IMG/VR virus record: IMGVR_UViG_3300049215_000779
Location: 1 to 31,802 of that record
DNA: 31,802 nucleotides
Strand: one strand, 5' to 3'
Source: a virus
A program made the translations under genes and the position numbers. Positions 9,264-16,168 of this stretch are shown piece after piece (position 1 is the first letter of the stretch; each line of letters starts with the position of its first letter). The notes under the pieces are model-generated. The model saw nothing but the letters and a program-made list of their open reading frames with translations, did no database searches and was not told the origin of the DNA.

Positions 9264-9695
9264 TCACCTGACCAGGAACCGCGCCACATTTGCCGCCAGC
9301 TCCCGGCCCAACTGCTGCCGCTCCCGCACGCGGGCCAGCTCGTCGAGCAGGGCCAGGTTCCGCATCAACAGCGCGTCGGCCTTCATGGCGTCCGTCAGGC
9401 AGGCCCCGTTCGTGGCCCGCACCTGGCGGTACAGCTCCCAGGTCTGCCAGTTTTCGGCCGACAAAATGTGTTCGGCCTCTTCCGCCGGCGACCCCTTCGG
9501 GCAGGCCCTTTCGCTTGAGCCAGGCCGATCGAAGGCACAGGGCGGCGGGCTGTTCTTGGTCCGCATCAGCTCGCGCGTGCCGCCCGCGTAGGTCTTGACC
9601 TTGCCGCTGCCCGTGCAACCGTTGGCCCAGTCGACGTCGTGAATCTTGCGCTGACAACTGTCGCAACTGAACTGCGTCAAGGCGGGGTAGAACAA
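9264..9695 (-). CDS. Tail assembly chaperone extension (gpT-like), probably made by -1 frameshift (143+ aa)
   Basis: The open frame runs without a stop from the slip site at about 9719 to 9264, giving 151 residues after the shift; the only start-like codon near its beginning is a TTG at 9695. It contains a CDSC motif near the N-terminus, further cysteines (GCTG, PPCAF, RACPKG) that may bind a metal, a NWQTWELYRQVRA segment and an Ala/Leu/Arg-rich helical C-terminus. In lambda and many siphoviruses the equivalent T domain is only made fused to G and helps wrap the tape measure with tail tube protein. The gene lies in the -1 frame relative to the upstream chaperone gene, with a slippery sequence and stem-loop at the junction, so the fused product would be about 299 residues. 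Separate initiation at TTG is the alternative. The function follows from position and this arrangement, not from recognised homology. Confidence 0.72.
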   Translation of the reverse strand: MFYPALTQFSCDSCQRKIHDVDWANGCTGSGKVKTYAGGTRELMRTKNSPPPCAFDRPGSSERACPKGSPAEEAEHILSAENWQTWELYRQVRATNGACLTDAMKADALLMRNLALLDELARVRERQQLGRELAANVARFLVR

Positions 9696-9725
9696 CAGCA
9701 GCTCTACCCCGGCAATCAGTTTTTT
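9683..9725 (-). promoter_or_regulatory. Programmed -1 frameshift signal (A AAA AAC slippery site + stem-loop)
   Basis: Read on the minus strand, the last codons of the 148-aa gene are CAA AAA AAC TGA, so the heptamer A AAA AAC (9725-9719) is in the exact register needed for a -1 slip and is followed at once by the zero-frame stop. After a 7-nt spacer comes a perfect 9-bp stem, CGGGGTAGA (9711-9703) with TCTACCCCG (9691-9683), and an 11-nt loop. The -1 frame is open through 9264. Heptamer, spacer, hairpin and position upstream of the tape measure all fit the known G/GT recoding arrangement. Confidence 0.85.
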
Positions 9726-10162
9726 TGCTGGGTCACCGTCTGCACGTCGCCCACCGCGGCGCCCGTTTCGGCGGCCTTGCGCAGCGCGGCGGCGTAGCCG
9801 GTTTCTTCCTCGCTGGTCGCGTCCGGCTCGGGATCGCTGGCGTCCATACCGCTCACGATCAGGTACAAGCGATCGTAGAGGGCGGGCGGCAGGCGGCGTA
9901 CGCCTTCCGGGCCGACCTTGATCGACTTGCCCTCGTCGTCGGTCGCCGACCAGTCGACCACGTGCTCGGCGATCGCCGTGCGCAAGATCAGATCGCCCTT
10001 GTCGCCTTTCTCGCCCGACACGAGCCGGCGCACCGCGTTGCGCTGCTCGGGCAGCATCGGGCGATAGCTGAACCGCAGCTCGCCGTGCAAGCCGGGCACT
10101 TCCTTGATAAAACCCGTGCGGGTGAAACCGTCGCGGATGTGGGTGTAGTGACGTTTGGTCAT
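9716..10162 (-). CDS. Tail assembly chaperone (gpG-like, 148 aa)
   Basis: Probably the shorter of the two tail assembly chaperones that keep the tape measure soluble and recruit tail tube protein. Seen: a soluble, mixed alpha/beta protein starting MTKRHYTHIRDGFTRTGFI, with an FSYRPMLPEQRNAVRRLV segment, ILRTAIAEHVVDWSA and LPPALYDRLYLIVSG. These resemble the substrate-side layout of phage tail chaperones that begin with a short beta segment and then a helical domain. The acidic tail (DASDPEPDATSEEE) leads to a final helix and the slip site QQKN. The ATG has GGAGG 7 nt upstream. Downstream the frame shifts to the extension gene. The family assignment rests mainly on position and the recoding signal. 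Confidence 0.75.
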   Translation of the reverse strand: MTKRHYTHIRDGFTRTGFIKEVPGLHGELRFSYRPMLPEQRNAVRRLVSGEKGDKGDLILRTAIAEHVVDWSATDDEGKSIKVGPEGVRRLPPALYDRLYLIVSGMDASDPEPDATSEEETGYAAALRKAAETGAAVGDVQTVTQQKN

Positions 10163-10200
10163 CAGTATCCTCCGTGAATGGTTAGATTGTTTGGTCAGTC

Positions 10201-10297
10201 AAAGGATGAAGGCGGAAGGACGGACGGGAAGGATGAAGGCGGAAGGATGAAGGATGAAGAGCCGGAATGCGTACTTTTTTTCATCCTTCATCCTTCC
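10201..10297. repeat. Heptad inverted repeat C (GGATGAA family, asymmetric)
   Basis: The left arm (10201-10259) is long and degenerate, with GGATGAAGGCGGAAGGA and GGACGGACGGGAAGGATG variants. The right arm (10278-10297) is short, TTTCATCCTTCATCCTTCC. The length difference suggests recent expansion or loss in one arm. It lies between the beta-propeller gene stop and the chaperone start. Confidence 0.85.
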
Positions 10298-10309
10298 AAA
10301 ACTTCTAGC

Positions 10310-12448
10310 CTAGCGTGCCACCGTGATGGCCCCGCTCTGCCGCTGCCAGCCGGTAAACCCGGTGACCTCGTAGAACGGCGTGCTGTTGACACCCATCGAG
10401 CCGAAGTAAACCGTGCCGCTCTTGCCCTGAAGCACCTGCTGCCAGTGCGCGTCGTTGTAGATCAAGCCTTGCTCGGTGTAGGTCGCATTCGTGCCGTAAT
10501 ATGGCCGCTGGTTACCGTAAGCGAGCCACTGCCAGGGCTGCCACTGCATCGAGACGGTGTAGCCGGTGTCGTCCTGAAAGCTTCCCGCGTAGAGGCCGTC
10601 CGACGTCCAGACGCCAGCGTGCCCGGGGTAGGACGAGTCCATGGTCACGAGGCACGGCTTGGCCTCGGTCGTGACGGTGATGCTGCCGAGAATTGCTCGC
10701 GGGTCAGCAAAATTCCCCGGGGGTGGCGCGAGAGCGCTACTCCACTGGCCCGTCGCCGCCAACTGCTGACCAGTCGCAATTGAGAACTGCATCAGCCGCG
10801 CGGCCGTGTTGAGCTGGTTGGGCCAGTCAGCTTGCGTCGCGGGCGGCGCGGGGTTCGTAGCGACGGCCAGGGCCCAAAGCGTGCCGTCGCCCGGTGCATA
10901 GCAGCCGCGGTAGGTGGGCGTCATGCCGTCAGAGACAATCGGCGTTAGCTTCCAGTGATCCCAGTCCCACTTCGGGGCGGTCGCGGTCCCCGTGTTCGCA
11001 ATGGTCGCGATCTGGTTCGCGTTGTTGATGAGCGTGATATTCCAGTTGGCGTCGACCGCGCACACCCGGGCCGCGTTGTACTGGGAGCCCACGCTGGCCA
11101 CGGTGATTTCGCTGATGTCGACGAGCCTATTGCCGTTCGTGTCGGACCACGAGAACGAGAAGTGCGTGTAGCCGACCTTGTTGAAGGTCGTGGTCGCTGG
11201 CAGGTTCTGCGCGGCCAGCCACCAGGTCGGCAGCACCTCGGCGTCAAGCGTTGGGTGCAGGCAGCCGAGATAGGCGACGGGCGTGAGCTGGGCCGCTTCG
11301 ACCCGCAGGACCAGGACGCCGTTTTGTTTGTTCAGGAGATAGGTTTCGCTGCCAACGTGCCGCACCTCGAAGTAGGTTTCGTTCGGCGCGGCCGGCAAAA
11401 TGTCGCGGAAGCTTGTTTTGCCAACCGACCAGGAGGAGCGGTTCACCAGCGGGTAGAGGTTGACGAGCGTCCACGACTTGTTTGCGAAGTCGAGCGTCGC
11501 TTGGCCCCAGTGCTGGTGGTCGATGGGCACGTACGCCGTCGTGGGATTGGCCGGGTCAAACGCTGCCATGCTGCCCCACTGGAGCCCTCCGATCCACTGG
11601 TTCAACAGGTTCCCCTTGGAGTCGAATCGCGCGACCCGGCGGGGAAACTGCTCAACCGTGTAAAAGTTCCCCTGCGAGTCGCAAGCGATCGCCAGAATCG
11701 TATCGAACTGTTGGGGATTAAAAGGGCCGTAAACGCGCGACGAGCCGTGTGTTGCGGCCAGGGAGCCATCGGCGTTGAACCGCTGGATCGTGTTGCCCAC
11801 GACTTTGAGCGTGTGGTTGTTTAGCGTGTCGGTCGCTCGAAGCAGACTCGGGAAGGACTCGCCGGCCGGAAGGGACGTAGGAGGGTGCGGCACCCCATTC
11901 CCCGTGCGCGCGTCGCGCACCAAGATGGACGAGCCGCTTTGCAGGTAGAGCAGCCGGTCGACCACGGCCATGCCGGTGATGCCGTCGGCGCTGCCGTAGG
12001 TGCCGTCGTCCCAGTGTTTCTTTGAGCCATCGGGCGTGATCTTGATGACGTGTGGTGGTCCTTCGCTCGACCTGCTGGCCACGTAAAGAGCGTCGTCGCC
12101 ATCCACGTAAACGAGCGTCGGCCCGGCGTGGTTACCCGGCCAGACGTCGCAGATCGACCAGCGGTGAGTAACGCCGACGTTGACCAGCAGCTCGCGAGAG
12201 AAGCCCGGCGTCTCGAGCAGCCGCCACTGGTAGGCCCCGGCGGGCGCGGGCCGGCCGTAGCGGTCAAGGCCGTCCCAGGAGGTGAAGTGCTCTCCGGCGG
12301 CCTGCGTCTGACCGTAAAGCAGCGGCCGGACCATCTGGCCGGACGAGTTAAAGATCGCCAGCGACACGTTGCCGGCGGTCGGCAGCGTGTAAAAAATCGG
12401 GTCCGCTCCCACCAGGGAAAGGGCCAGGGTGAGGGATAGAAGACTCAT
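10310..12448 (-). CDS. Secreted FlgD-Ig/beta-propeller protein embedded in tail operon (712 aa)
   Basis: Unusual cargo for a tail operon. Seen: a hydrophobic N-terminus of about 15 residues ending LVGA, consistent with a Sec signal peptide. A FlgD-like Ig fold follows at about 17-80, with WDGLDRYGRPAPAG as its hallmark. NHL/SMP-30-like propeller repeats come next (VYVDGDDALYVAS, ILAIACDSQGNFYTVE, VARFDSKGNLL). An EF-hand- or dockerin-like calcium loop (DTNGNRLVDISE, 436-447) and more blade-like segments run to the C-terminus. Such combinations are known in secreted planctomycete proteins, not in standard siphovirus tails. The ATG is preceded by GAGGATCC. It sits between tail tube and tail chaperone, in the same direction, so it is likely co-transcribed. 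It could be a host gene captured as a moron, a surface-modifying protein, or a virion component exported or displayed unusually. No catalytic residues were recognised. Confidence 0.8.
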   Translation of the reverse strand: MSLLSLTLALSLVGADPIFYTLPTAGNVSLAIFNSSGQMVRPLLYGQTQAAGEHFTSWDGLDRYGRPAPAGAYQWRLLETPGFSRELLVNVGVTHRWSICDVWPGNHAGPTLVYVDGDDALYVASRSSEGPPHVIKITPDGSKKHWDDGTYGSADGITGMAVVDRLLYLQSGSSILVRDARTGNGVPHPPTSLPAGESFPSLLRATDTLNNHTLKVVGNTIQRFNADGSLAATHGSSRVYGPFNPQQFDTILAIACDSQGNFYTVEQFPRRVARFDSKGNLLNQWIGGLQWGSMAAFDPANPTTAYVPIDHQHWGQATLDFANKSWTLVNLYPLVNRSSWSVGKTSFRDILPAAPNETYFEVRHVGSETYLLNKQNGVLVLRVEAAQLTPVAYLGCLHPTLDAEVLPTWWLAAQNLPATTTFNKVGYTHFSFSWSDTNGNRLVDISEITVASVGSQYNAARVCAVDANWNITLINNANQIATIANTGTATAPKWDWDHWKLTPIVSDGMTPTYRGCYAPGDGTLWALAVATNPAPPATQADWPNQLNTAARLMQFSIATGQQLAATGQWSSALAPPPGNFADPRAILGSITVTTEAKPCLVTMDSSYPGHAGVWTSDGLYAGSFQDDTGYTVSMQWQPWQWLAYGNQRPYYGTNATYTEQGLIYNDAHWQQVLQGKSGTVYFGSMGVNSTPFYEVTGFTGWQRQSGAITVAR

Positions 12449-12474
12449 GGATCCTCGCTTGATGATTACGTCAA

Positions 12475-12546
12475 TCAGCCACGGATGGCCCGCTTATCGA
12501 AAGCGTCGAGGTCGGTCACAAACCGTTCGGCAATCTGCTGTTCCAT
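12475..12546 (-). CDS. Possible 23-aa peptide upstream of the beta-propeller gene
   Basis: A short ORF starting ATGGAACAGCAG encodes MEQQIAERFVTDLDAFDKR followed by AIRG. GGAGGG lies about 8 nt upstream, a good Shine-Dalgarno match, although it belongs to the repeat on that side; the ORF stop lies just past the opposite arm. It occupies the centre of inverted repeat D, just as the 46-codon ORF occupies the centre of repeat B. It may be a leader peptide or chance. Confidence 0.25.
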   Translation of the reverse strand: MEQQIAERFVTDLDAFDKRAIRG

Positions 12547-12575
12547 CCGTGTTCCCTCCGTGTTTCATCCGTGGC
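12478..12575. repeat. Inverted repeat D (CACGGATGAAA family)
   Basis: The left arm GCCACGGATGG (12478-12488) is complementary to the ends of the right arm (12543-12575), which carries CCATCCGTG, CCTCCGTG and CATCCGTGGC in a series with a period of about 11. The loop is about 54 nt and holds a 23-codon ORF. Confidence 0.7.
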
Positions 12576-12605
12576 GCCGTTTCTTAGGGCTTCCTCTCCG
12601 CCGGC

Positions 12606-13559
12606 CTACATCGAAATCGACAAGCAATCCACGCTCGAGCCCTGCGTCTGTTTGCGGGCCGTGAACTTGGCCTTGGTCGGGATTTCGCCACGGCCGGTGA
12701 TGACGGGCGTTTCGGCCGGCCAGTCAAGCTTGGAGAAGGTGAAGGTGAGCGTGTGCTGCGCGGCGTTGCCCGGGCCGCCGCTGGAGTCGGTGTCGGTGAG
12801 CACCAGCGTGCCGCCCACGTCGGAACCGAGCGCCACGTTGTAGAGGTCGACTTCGTCGGCCGTGAAGGGCAACGTGCACTCCAGGTCGACGGTGAAGTCC
12901 TGAAAGGGGAATTGTGTCGCCGTCTGTGAGTTCTGGAAGCGGTCCGTGATCGGGTGGTTGTCGATCGTGAGCGTCCAGTCTTTCACCGACCGCGTGACGC
13001 TGTTCAGCGTCAGCACGGCACTCGACCACATGAAGGGCGAATCGGTCGGGTAGGTGAGCGACGGGAAGGATCCCGAGCTGCCGATCGTCTCCGTCTGGGC
13101 GACCAGCGAGAGCACGCACTTCATGGCCTGCCCTTGCTGAGCCGAAAAGACCGCCTTGCTCACGTTGACGCCGGTGTACGTAAAGACCTTGGCCTTGCGG
13201 TCGGACGTGACGTAAAAGCCCTGTAAGCCGCTGCCGTAATTGGCGTTCGTCTCGGCGAAGGGGTACGTGTAGGGGTTGCTGGAACCCGTCTTCGTGCCGC
13301 CCATGATAAAGGGCAACAGGGTGACCAGCGGCGTGTAAGTGGGGATGATCTCCACATCGCCGGCAATCGTGATCATTCCGTCGCCGGTCGTTTCGTGGAT
13401 GCGTTGCCGCGTGCCGCGCAAGCCTTCGGTGGGCACGCGAACACGCGTCGCTTTGAGCTGGTCGCCGCCGGGGCCAAGCTCGCACGCAACGGTGACGGGA
13501 TTGGCGGCGCCGAAACCCCACTGCGCCTGAACGCCTAATGACGCGGGTGAGTTGGACAT
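12606..13559 (-). CDS. Major tail tube protein (317 aa)
   Basis: Forms the tail tube. Seen: a soluble, beta-rich sequence with a VPTEGLRGTRQRIHETTGDGMI region typical of long-tail tube proteins, in which a GxRGxR segment precedes a conserved strand. This is followed by GDVEIIPTYTPLVTLLPFIMGG, then SVTRSVKDWTLTIDNHPITDRF, then a C-terminal strand-rich part ending TKAKFTARKQ. Length and predicted fold fit the phage tail tube protein families. The ATG at 13559 has AAAGGA about 8 nt upstream, placed just outside the adjacent heptad repeat. Its position, after the connectors and before the chaperones, supports the call strongly; only the intervening beta-propeller gene is out of place. Confidence 0.85.
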   Translation of the reverse strand: MSNSPASLGVQAQWGFGAANPVTVACELGPGGDQLKATRVRVPTEGLRGTRQRIHETTGDGMITIAGDVEIIPTYTPLVTLLPFIMGGTKTGSSNPYTYPFAETNANYGSGLQGFYVTSDRKAKVFTYTGVNVSKAVFSAQQGQAMKCVLSLVAQTETIGSSGSFPSLTYPTDSPFMWSSAVLTLNSVTRSVKDWTLTIDNHPITDRFQNSQTATQFPFQDFTVDLECTLPFTADEVDLYNVALGSDVGGTLVLTDTDSSGGPGNAAQHTLTFTFSKLDWPAETPVITGRGEIPTKAKFTARKQTQGSSVDCLSISM

Positions 13560-13574
13560 GGTCGGTTCCTTTCC

Positions 13575-13635
13575 AAAGGATGAAGGAGGAAGGATGAAGG
13601 ATGAAGTGTTTTGTTTTCATCCTTCATCCTTTCAA
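13575..13635. repeat. Heptad inverted repeat E (GGATGAA family)
   Basis: The left arm (13575-13606) reads AAAGGATGAAGGAGGAAGG then GATGAAGGATGAAG. The right arm (13615-13635) is TTCATCCTTCATCCTTTCAA. The loop is about 8 nt. The stop codon TGA of the 177-aa gene is part of the right arm. Confidence 0.9.
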
Positions 13636-14165
13636 TTGAGCGGGCTTGAACCGCGGTATTTACGTAACACAAAAACGAGTGTCATCGCGCCCACAAAAAC
13701 CTGGTCTTTCTGCCAGCGGCCCCAGTCGACGATCGGGCCGTATTCCAGGTTGCAGGTCTGGAAGGTGAGCGGGCTGACCACTGCGTAGTTGCTGATCGTG
13801 TAGGGCTGGTTGCGGAAAATGTCGCTGATTTTCTGCCGCCAGGTCAGGTAAAGATCGTCGTTGGCTTCCGGGTCGCTCACGCCGGCGCTGTTCACGTCCT
13901 TGGAGACAAACACGACCGCCAACGGGTAGCCGATGTCGTCGCGGTCGTTGACGCCGGCCAGGTCGCGCTCCTTGTCGCTGTAGATGACAAGGATTCCCGG
14001 ATAGGCGTGCAGGCCCGTGGGCGTGGGCGTTGTGCTTGTGAAGTCAGCCGCGTGGGGGACCTTGCGGACGCGGATGCTGTCGGTGGCAATCCCGCTTAGA
14101 CCGAGGCCGTTAATAGTCGCCTGGACGGAGTGCGCGAGGGCGGCATGCGGGCTGTTGTAGCTCAC
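13632..14165 (-). CDS. Tail terminator / head-tail completion protein candidate (177 aa)
   Basis: The gene immediately before the tail tube gene commonly encodes the tail terminator (lambda gpU position). The sequence fits in size and as a soluble alpha/beta protein. It has an N-terminal helix (AALAHSVQATINGLGLSGI), a strand with YPGILVIYSDKERD, a YPLAVVFVSKDV strand, a TWRQKISDIFRNQPY helix and a final VFVGAMTLVFVLRKYRG strand. The start codon is GTG at 14165 with AAGGG about 8 nt upstream. The terminal TGA lies inside the heptad repeat arm. I have no family-level match beyond order and fold, so terminator is an inference. Confidence 0.65.
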   Translation of the reverse strand: MSYNSPHAALAHSVQATINGLGLSGIATDSIRVRKVPHAADFTSTTPTPTGLHAYPGILVIYSDKERDLAGVNDRDDIGYPLAVVFVSKDVNSAGVSDPEANDDLYLTWRQKISDIFRNQPYTISNYAVVSPLTFQTCNLEYGPIVDWGRWQKDQVFVGAMTLVFVLRKYRGSSPLN

Positions 14166-14184
14166 CTAGATTCCCTTTTTCTCT

Positions 14185-14259
14185 GAGCCACGGATGAAAC
14201 ACCGATTGAACACGAATTTTTCTTTTATCTGTGTTTCATCCGTGTTTGATCGGTGGCTG
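14185..14259. repeat. Inverted repeat F (CACGGATGAAA family)
   Basis: The left arm (14185-14216) reads GAGCCACGGATGAAACACC then GATTGAACACGA. The right arm (14228-14259) is TCTGTGTTTCATCCGTG then TTTGATCGGTGGCT. They pair imperfectly over about 30 bp with a 12-nt A/T-rich loop. This is the same family as repeat D, with an 11-nt period. Confidence 0.85.
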
Positions 14260-14261
14260 CG

Positions 14262-14618
14262 TCACTTCGGCCTCTGGAACATTAAGAAGTATCTGGTCGG
14301 CGTGCCCACGCTGTTCACCAGCGGGTCCGCGTCGACCTTAATCACGTTCCACGGCTGTCCGTCCTTGTCCGTCCACACGTCGTTGATGGCCGGCACGTAC
14401 CCGGTGGTCAGCGTGATCGTCCAAATCTCAAACGTCTGATATTCCGGAGCCAGCCCGATCGACGCCGCCCAATCGACGTTCGCCTTACTGGTCGTGACCT
14501 TGCGGTAGCTGACCGTGGTCTGCTGGCTCAGGCTCGTGTTCGCGGGCTGCAAGGCTCCCTGGAACACGTTCGCCAGGTAGCGGAAACCGTACGCGTACTG
14601 ATCGGTTACATTGGCCAC
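14262..14618 (-). CDS. Head-tail stopper/adaptor candidate (118 aa)
   Basis: A small protein in the head-to-tail connector position. It begins MANVTDQYAYGFRYLANVFQ and has strands around TTVSYRK, FEIWTITLTTGYVP and DVWTDKDGQPWNVIKVD, ending RYFLMFQRPK. A short helical start followed by a beta barrel with a DxxGxxWxV turn fits phage head-closure (stopper) proteins such as SPP1 gp16 or the Mu-like head-tail joining family; this is a fold-level inference. The start is GTG at 14618 with AGGGGGATCCA upstream, a good ribosome-binding site. Heptad repeat G lies upstream and repeat F downstream. Confidence 0.65.
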   Translation of the reverse strand: MANVTDQYAYGFRYLANVFQGALQPANTSLSQQTTVSYRKVTTSKANVDWAASIGLAPEYQTFEIWTITLTTGYVPAINDVWTDKDGQPWNVIKVDADPLVNSVGTPTRYFLMFQRPK

Positions 14619-14636
14619 TGGATCCCCCTGCGGGCC

Positions 14637-14730
14637 GAAGGATGAAGGATGAAGGATGAAGGATGAAAAGAGGGCAAAGCCGGAGCCTGTTTTTCACTTC
14701 ATCCTTCATCCTTCCGCCTTCATCCTTTCT
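14637..14730. repeat. Heptad inverted repeat G (GGATGAA family)
   Basis: The left arm (14637-14670) is four GGATGAA heptamers in perfect tandem. The right arm (14696-14730) is the complement with one CCGCC variant. The stem is about 30 bp and the loop about 25 nt. Confidence 0.9.
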
Positions 14731-14952
14731 TCACGTCTGTCCCTTCACCTGGACTTCCCACGGGCCGACTTCCGTAGCGATGAGCTGATTGATTTGCGCC
14801 AGCTCGTCGAGCAGCGACTTGCGGTAGCTGACGAAGTCAATCACCCCGCCGCCCTGCGCGCTGGGCAGATCCATGCCTTGGCCGGGCGTCGCCGTGCTCA
14901 GCCAGGTTAGGATCGCCGTCTTGCGGGCTTGCAGCAGGTCGATGTTAGCCAT
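14731..14952 (-). CDS. Small head-tail connector candidate (73 aa)
   Basis: A short mostly helical protein: MANIDLLQARKTAILTWL, a turn with GQGMDLPSAQGGG, then a second helix, SYRKSLLDELAQINQLIA. A two-helix layout with a short strand between (GGGVIDFVSYR) is reminiscent of lambda gpW-type head-tail joining proteins, and size and position agree. The ATG at 14952 is preceded by the right-arm end of repeat H (CTTTCGAAC), with no visible Shine-Dalgarno. The stop TGA lies just before repeat G. Confident as a gene, tentative in function. Confidence 0.65.
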   Translation of the reverse strand: MANIDLLQARKTAILTWLSTATPGQGMDLPSAQGGGVIDFVSYRKSLLDELAQINQLIATEVGPWEVQVKGQT

Positions 14953-14956
14953 GTTC

Positions 14957-15041
14957 GAAAGGATGAAGGCGGAAGGATGAAGGATGAAGGCTCGAATTCA
15001 GCCCTTTCCCTTCATCCTTCATCCTTCCTCCTTCATCCTTT
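14957..15041. repeat. Heptad inverted repeat H (GGATGAA family)
   Basis: The left arm (14957-14990) is AAAGGATGAAGGCGGAAGG then ATGAAGGATGAAGG. The right arm (15008-15041) is the complement with a CCTCC variant. The arms' variant heptamers (GGCGGAA and, read on the other strand, GGAGGAA) differ at one base, so they are near-matches rather than perfectly copied. The loop is about 17 nt. Confidence 0.9.
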
Positions 15042-15437
15042 CTGTATGTGCGCGATGTGGTCCGCCCACGCCTTCGTCAACTCCGGCGGGTCGCCGGCCG
15101 CCGGCACGACGTCGTAACGACAGTGCGAATCGGTGAGGCCGATGGCCGCGTTGTAGGCGGCAATCGCCCGCTTCCGCTCGATATCCGCCGCCAGGAAATT
15201 CAGCCGCTTGGCTTCCGCCTCGGCCGATTCTCCGCCCGGCGGCGGCGCCTTCTGCTCGGCCGTCAGGTCGTCGACCGTCGCCGCGTCGACCGTCACGCGC
15301 ACGCGTGGCCAGTGCTCCACGGCGGGGTTGTGCGGGTCAACGAGCGCGACATCGAAGGAGCGGGTGGCGGAGTGGGTGGCGGGTGAATCTGTGTCCACGA
15401 TCGCCGGGTCGCCAGTTGGTTTCGTTTCGTCGCTCAC
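15033..15437 (-). CDS. Hypothetical head/connector-region protein (134 aa)
   Basis: Unrecognised. I chose the GTG at 15437 because GAGGAGC lies 7-8 nt upstream and because the frame further upstream only translates repeat sequence. The protein begins MSDETKPTGDPAIVDTDSPA. It contains a strand-rich part (WPRVRVTVDAATVDD) and an acidic/Ala helix with AEAKRLNFLAADIERKRAIAAYN, ending ADHIAHIQKG. Its stop codon TGA comes from the first GGATGAA heptamer of repeat H (AAA GGA TGA). Part of the 5' coding region (15358-15385) is itself made of GGGTGGC heptamers that complement repeat I. It lies between major capsid and connector genes; a small head or connector role is likely, but nothing more can be said. 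Confidence 0.65.
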   Translation of the reverse strand: MSDETKPTGDPAIVDTDSPATHSATRSFDVALVDPHNPAVEHWPRVRVTVDAATVDDLTAEQKAPPPGGESAEAEAKRLNFLAADIERKRAIAAYNAAIGLTDSHCRYDVVPAAGDPPELTKAWADHIAHIQKG

Positions 15438-15522
15438 CGGTTCGCTCCTCAGAAATTCTTTGCCCGCCACCCACCACGCTCCACCCGTCACGCTTCACCC
15501 GCCACCCGCCACGCACCACCCC
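15358..15522. repeat. Heptad inverted repeat I (GGGTGGC/GGGTGGA family), left arm inside a gene
   Basis: The left arm (15358-15385) is GGGTGGCGGAGTGGGTGG then CGGGTG, and lies inside the 134-aa coding region. The right arm (15463-15522) is a long complement with GCCACCC, CCACCAC and CCACCCGTCACGC units. About 77 nt separate the arms. Here the repeat has entered coding sequence. Confidence 0.7.
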
Positions 15523-15523
15523 T

Positions 15524-15997
15524 TTACGCCGCCGGCGTAATGTCGGCCGGTTTGAAGTCAACCTGGGCTGCCGCGGCCGTACCCACTTCCTGCACCGGCC
15601 CGCCGACCTCCGATACCTGATACTTCAGGTGCGGAGCCGGGGTGACGATCCCCATGTGGGCGTTGTATTTTTTGATCGCTTCCGCGAGGCCGGCCTGACC
15701 TGCTAGCTGCGCGCCGACGACCAGGTGCGGCGCGTGCCGCGGGTGCGTCGTGGCGTAGTTGCCCGGCAGATGAACGTGGAACTTAAACGGCCCGGTCATC
15801 AGGTCGTCGAGCGCCTGCTGCTGCTCGGACCGCTGCCGCTCGAGTTGCTCTTCGATGAGCGAGTCCGGCGACGGCGGGTTCCGCTTGTTCTCGATCTCAA
15901 GCTGGAGCTTAAGGTTTTCGTTTTGCAGGCGAAGTCTTTCGACTTCCAGCTCGGGGCTGAGGGTCGGGGCGTCGGCCGGTTTGGTATCTTTGGCCAT
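15524..15997 (-). CDS. Coiled-coil head-region protein following the major capsid gene (157 aa)
   Basis: Unrecognised. The ATG at 15997 (MAKDTKPADAPTLSPELEVE) has AGGA upstream; a longer in-frame reading to 16108 only translates repeat J and was rejected. Residues of about 13-65 form a coiled coil (LEVERLRLQNENLKLQLEIE), followed by a Gln/Arg-rich region with LIEEQLERQ. The C-terminal half is more globular, with FKFHVHLPGNYATTHPRHAP, and ends KPADITPAA. It lies directly downstream of the major capsid gene, where head accessory or connector proteins are usual. Confidence 0.65.
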   Translation of the reverse strand: MAKDTKPADAPTLSPELEVERLRLQNENLKLQLEIENKRNPPSPDSLIEEQLERQRSEQQQALDDLMTGPFKFHVHLPGNYATTHPRHAPHLVVGAQLAGQAGLAEAIKKYNAHMGIVTPAPHLKYQVSEVGGPVQEVGTAAAAQVDFKPADITPAA

Positions 15998-16012
15998 GTG
16001 GGTCCTTTCAGG

Positions 16013-16155
16013 TAAATGACGAATGTCGGGGGTAAATGACGAATGACGGAATGACGAATGACGAAAGAATGACGAAGCCCGAAACCCGAAGGGGCCGCTT
16101 TTCGTCATTCGTCATTCGGGCTTCTTTCGTCATTCGGATTTCGTCATTCGTCATA
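16013..16155. repeat. Heptad inverted repeat J (AATGACG family)
   Basis: The left arm (16013-16077) has tandem AATGACG heptamers with spacers. The right arm (16099-16155) has the complement CGTCATT series. A second small complementarity at the tip (GAAGCCCGAA with TTCGGGCTTC) extends the hairpin. It separates the 157-aa gene from the major capsid gene. Confidence 0.9.
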
Positions 16156-16168
16156 TTCACGCAGTGGC

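Noticed and set aside
15998-16108. N-terminal extension of the 157-aa gene
   Set aside because: It translates only heptad repeat J; the ATG at 15997 has a ribosome-binding site.
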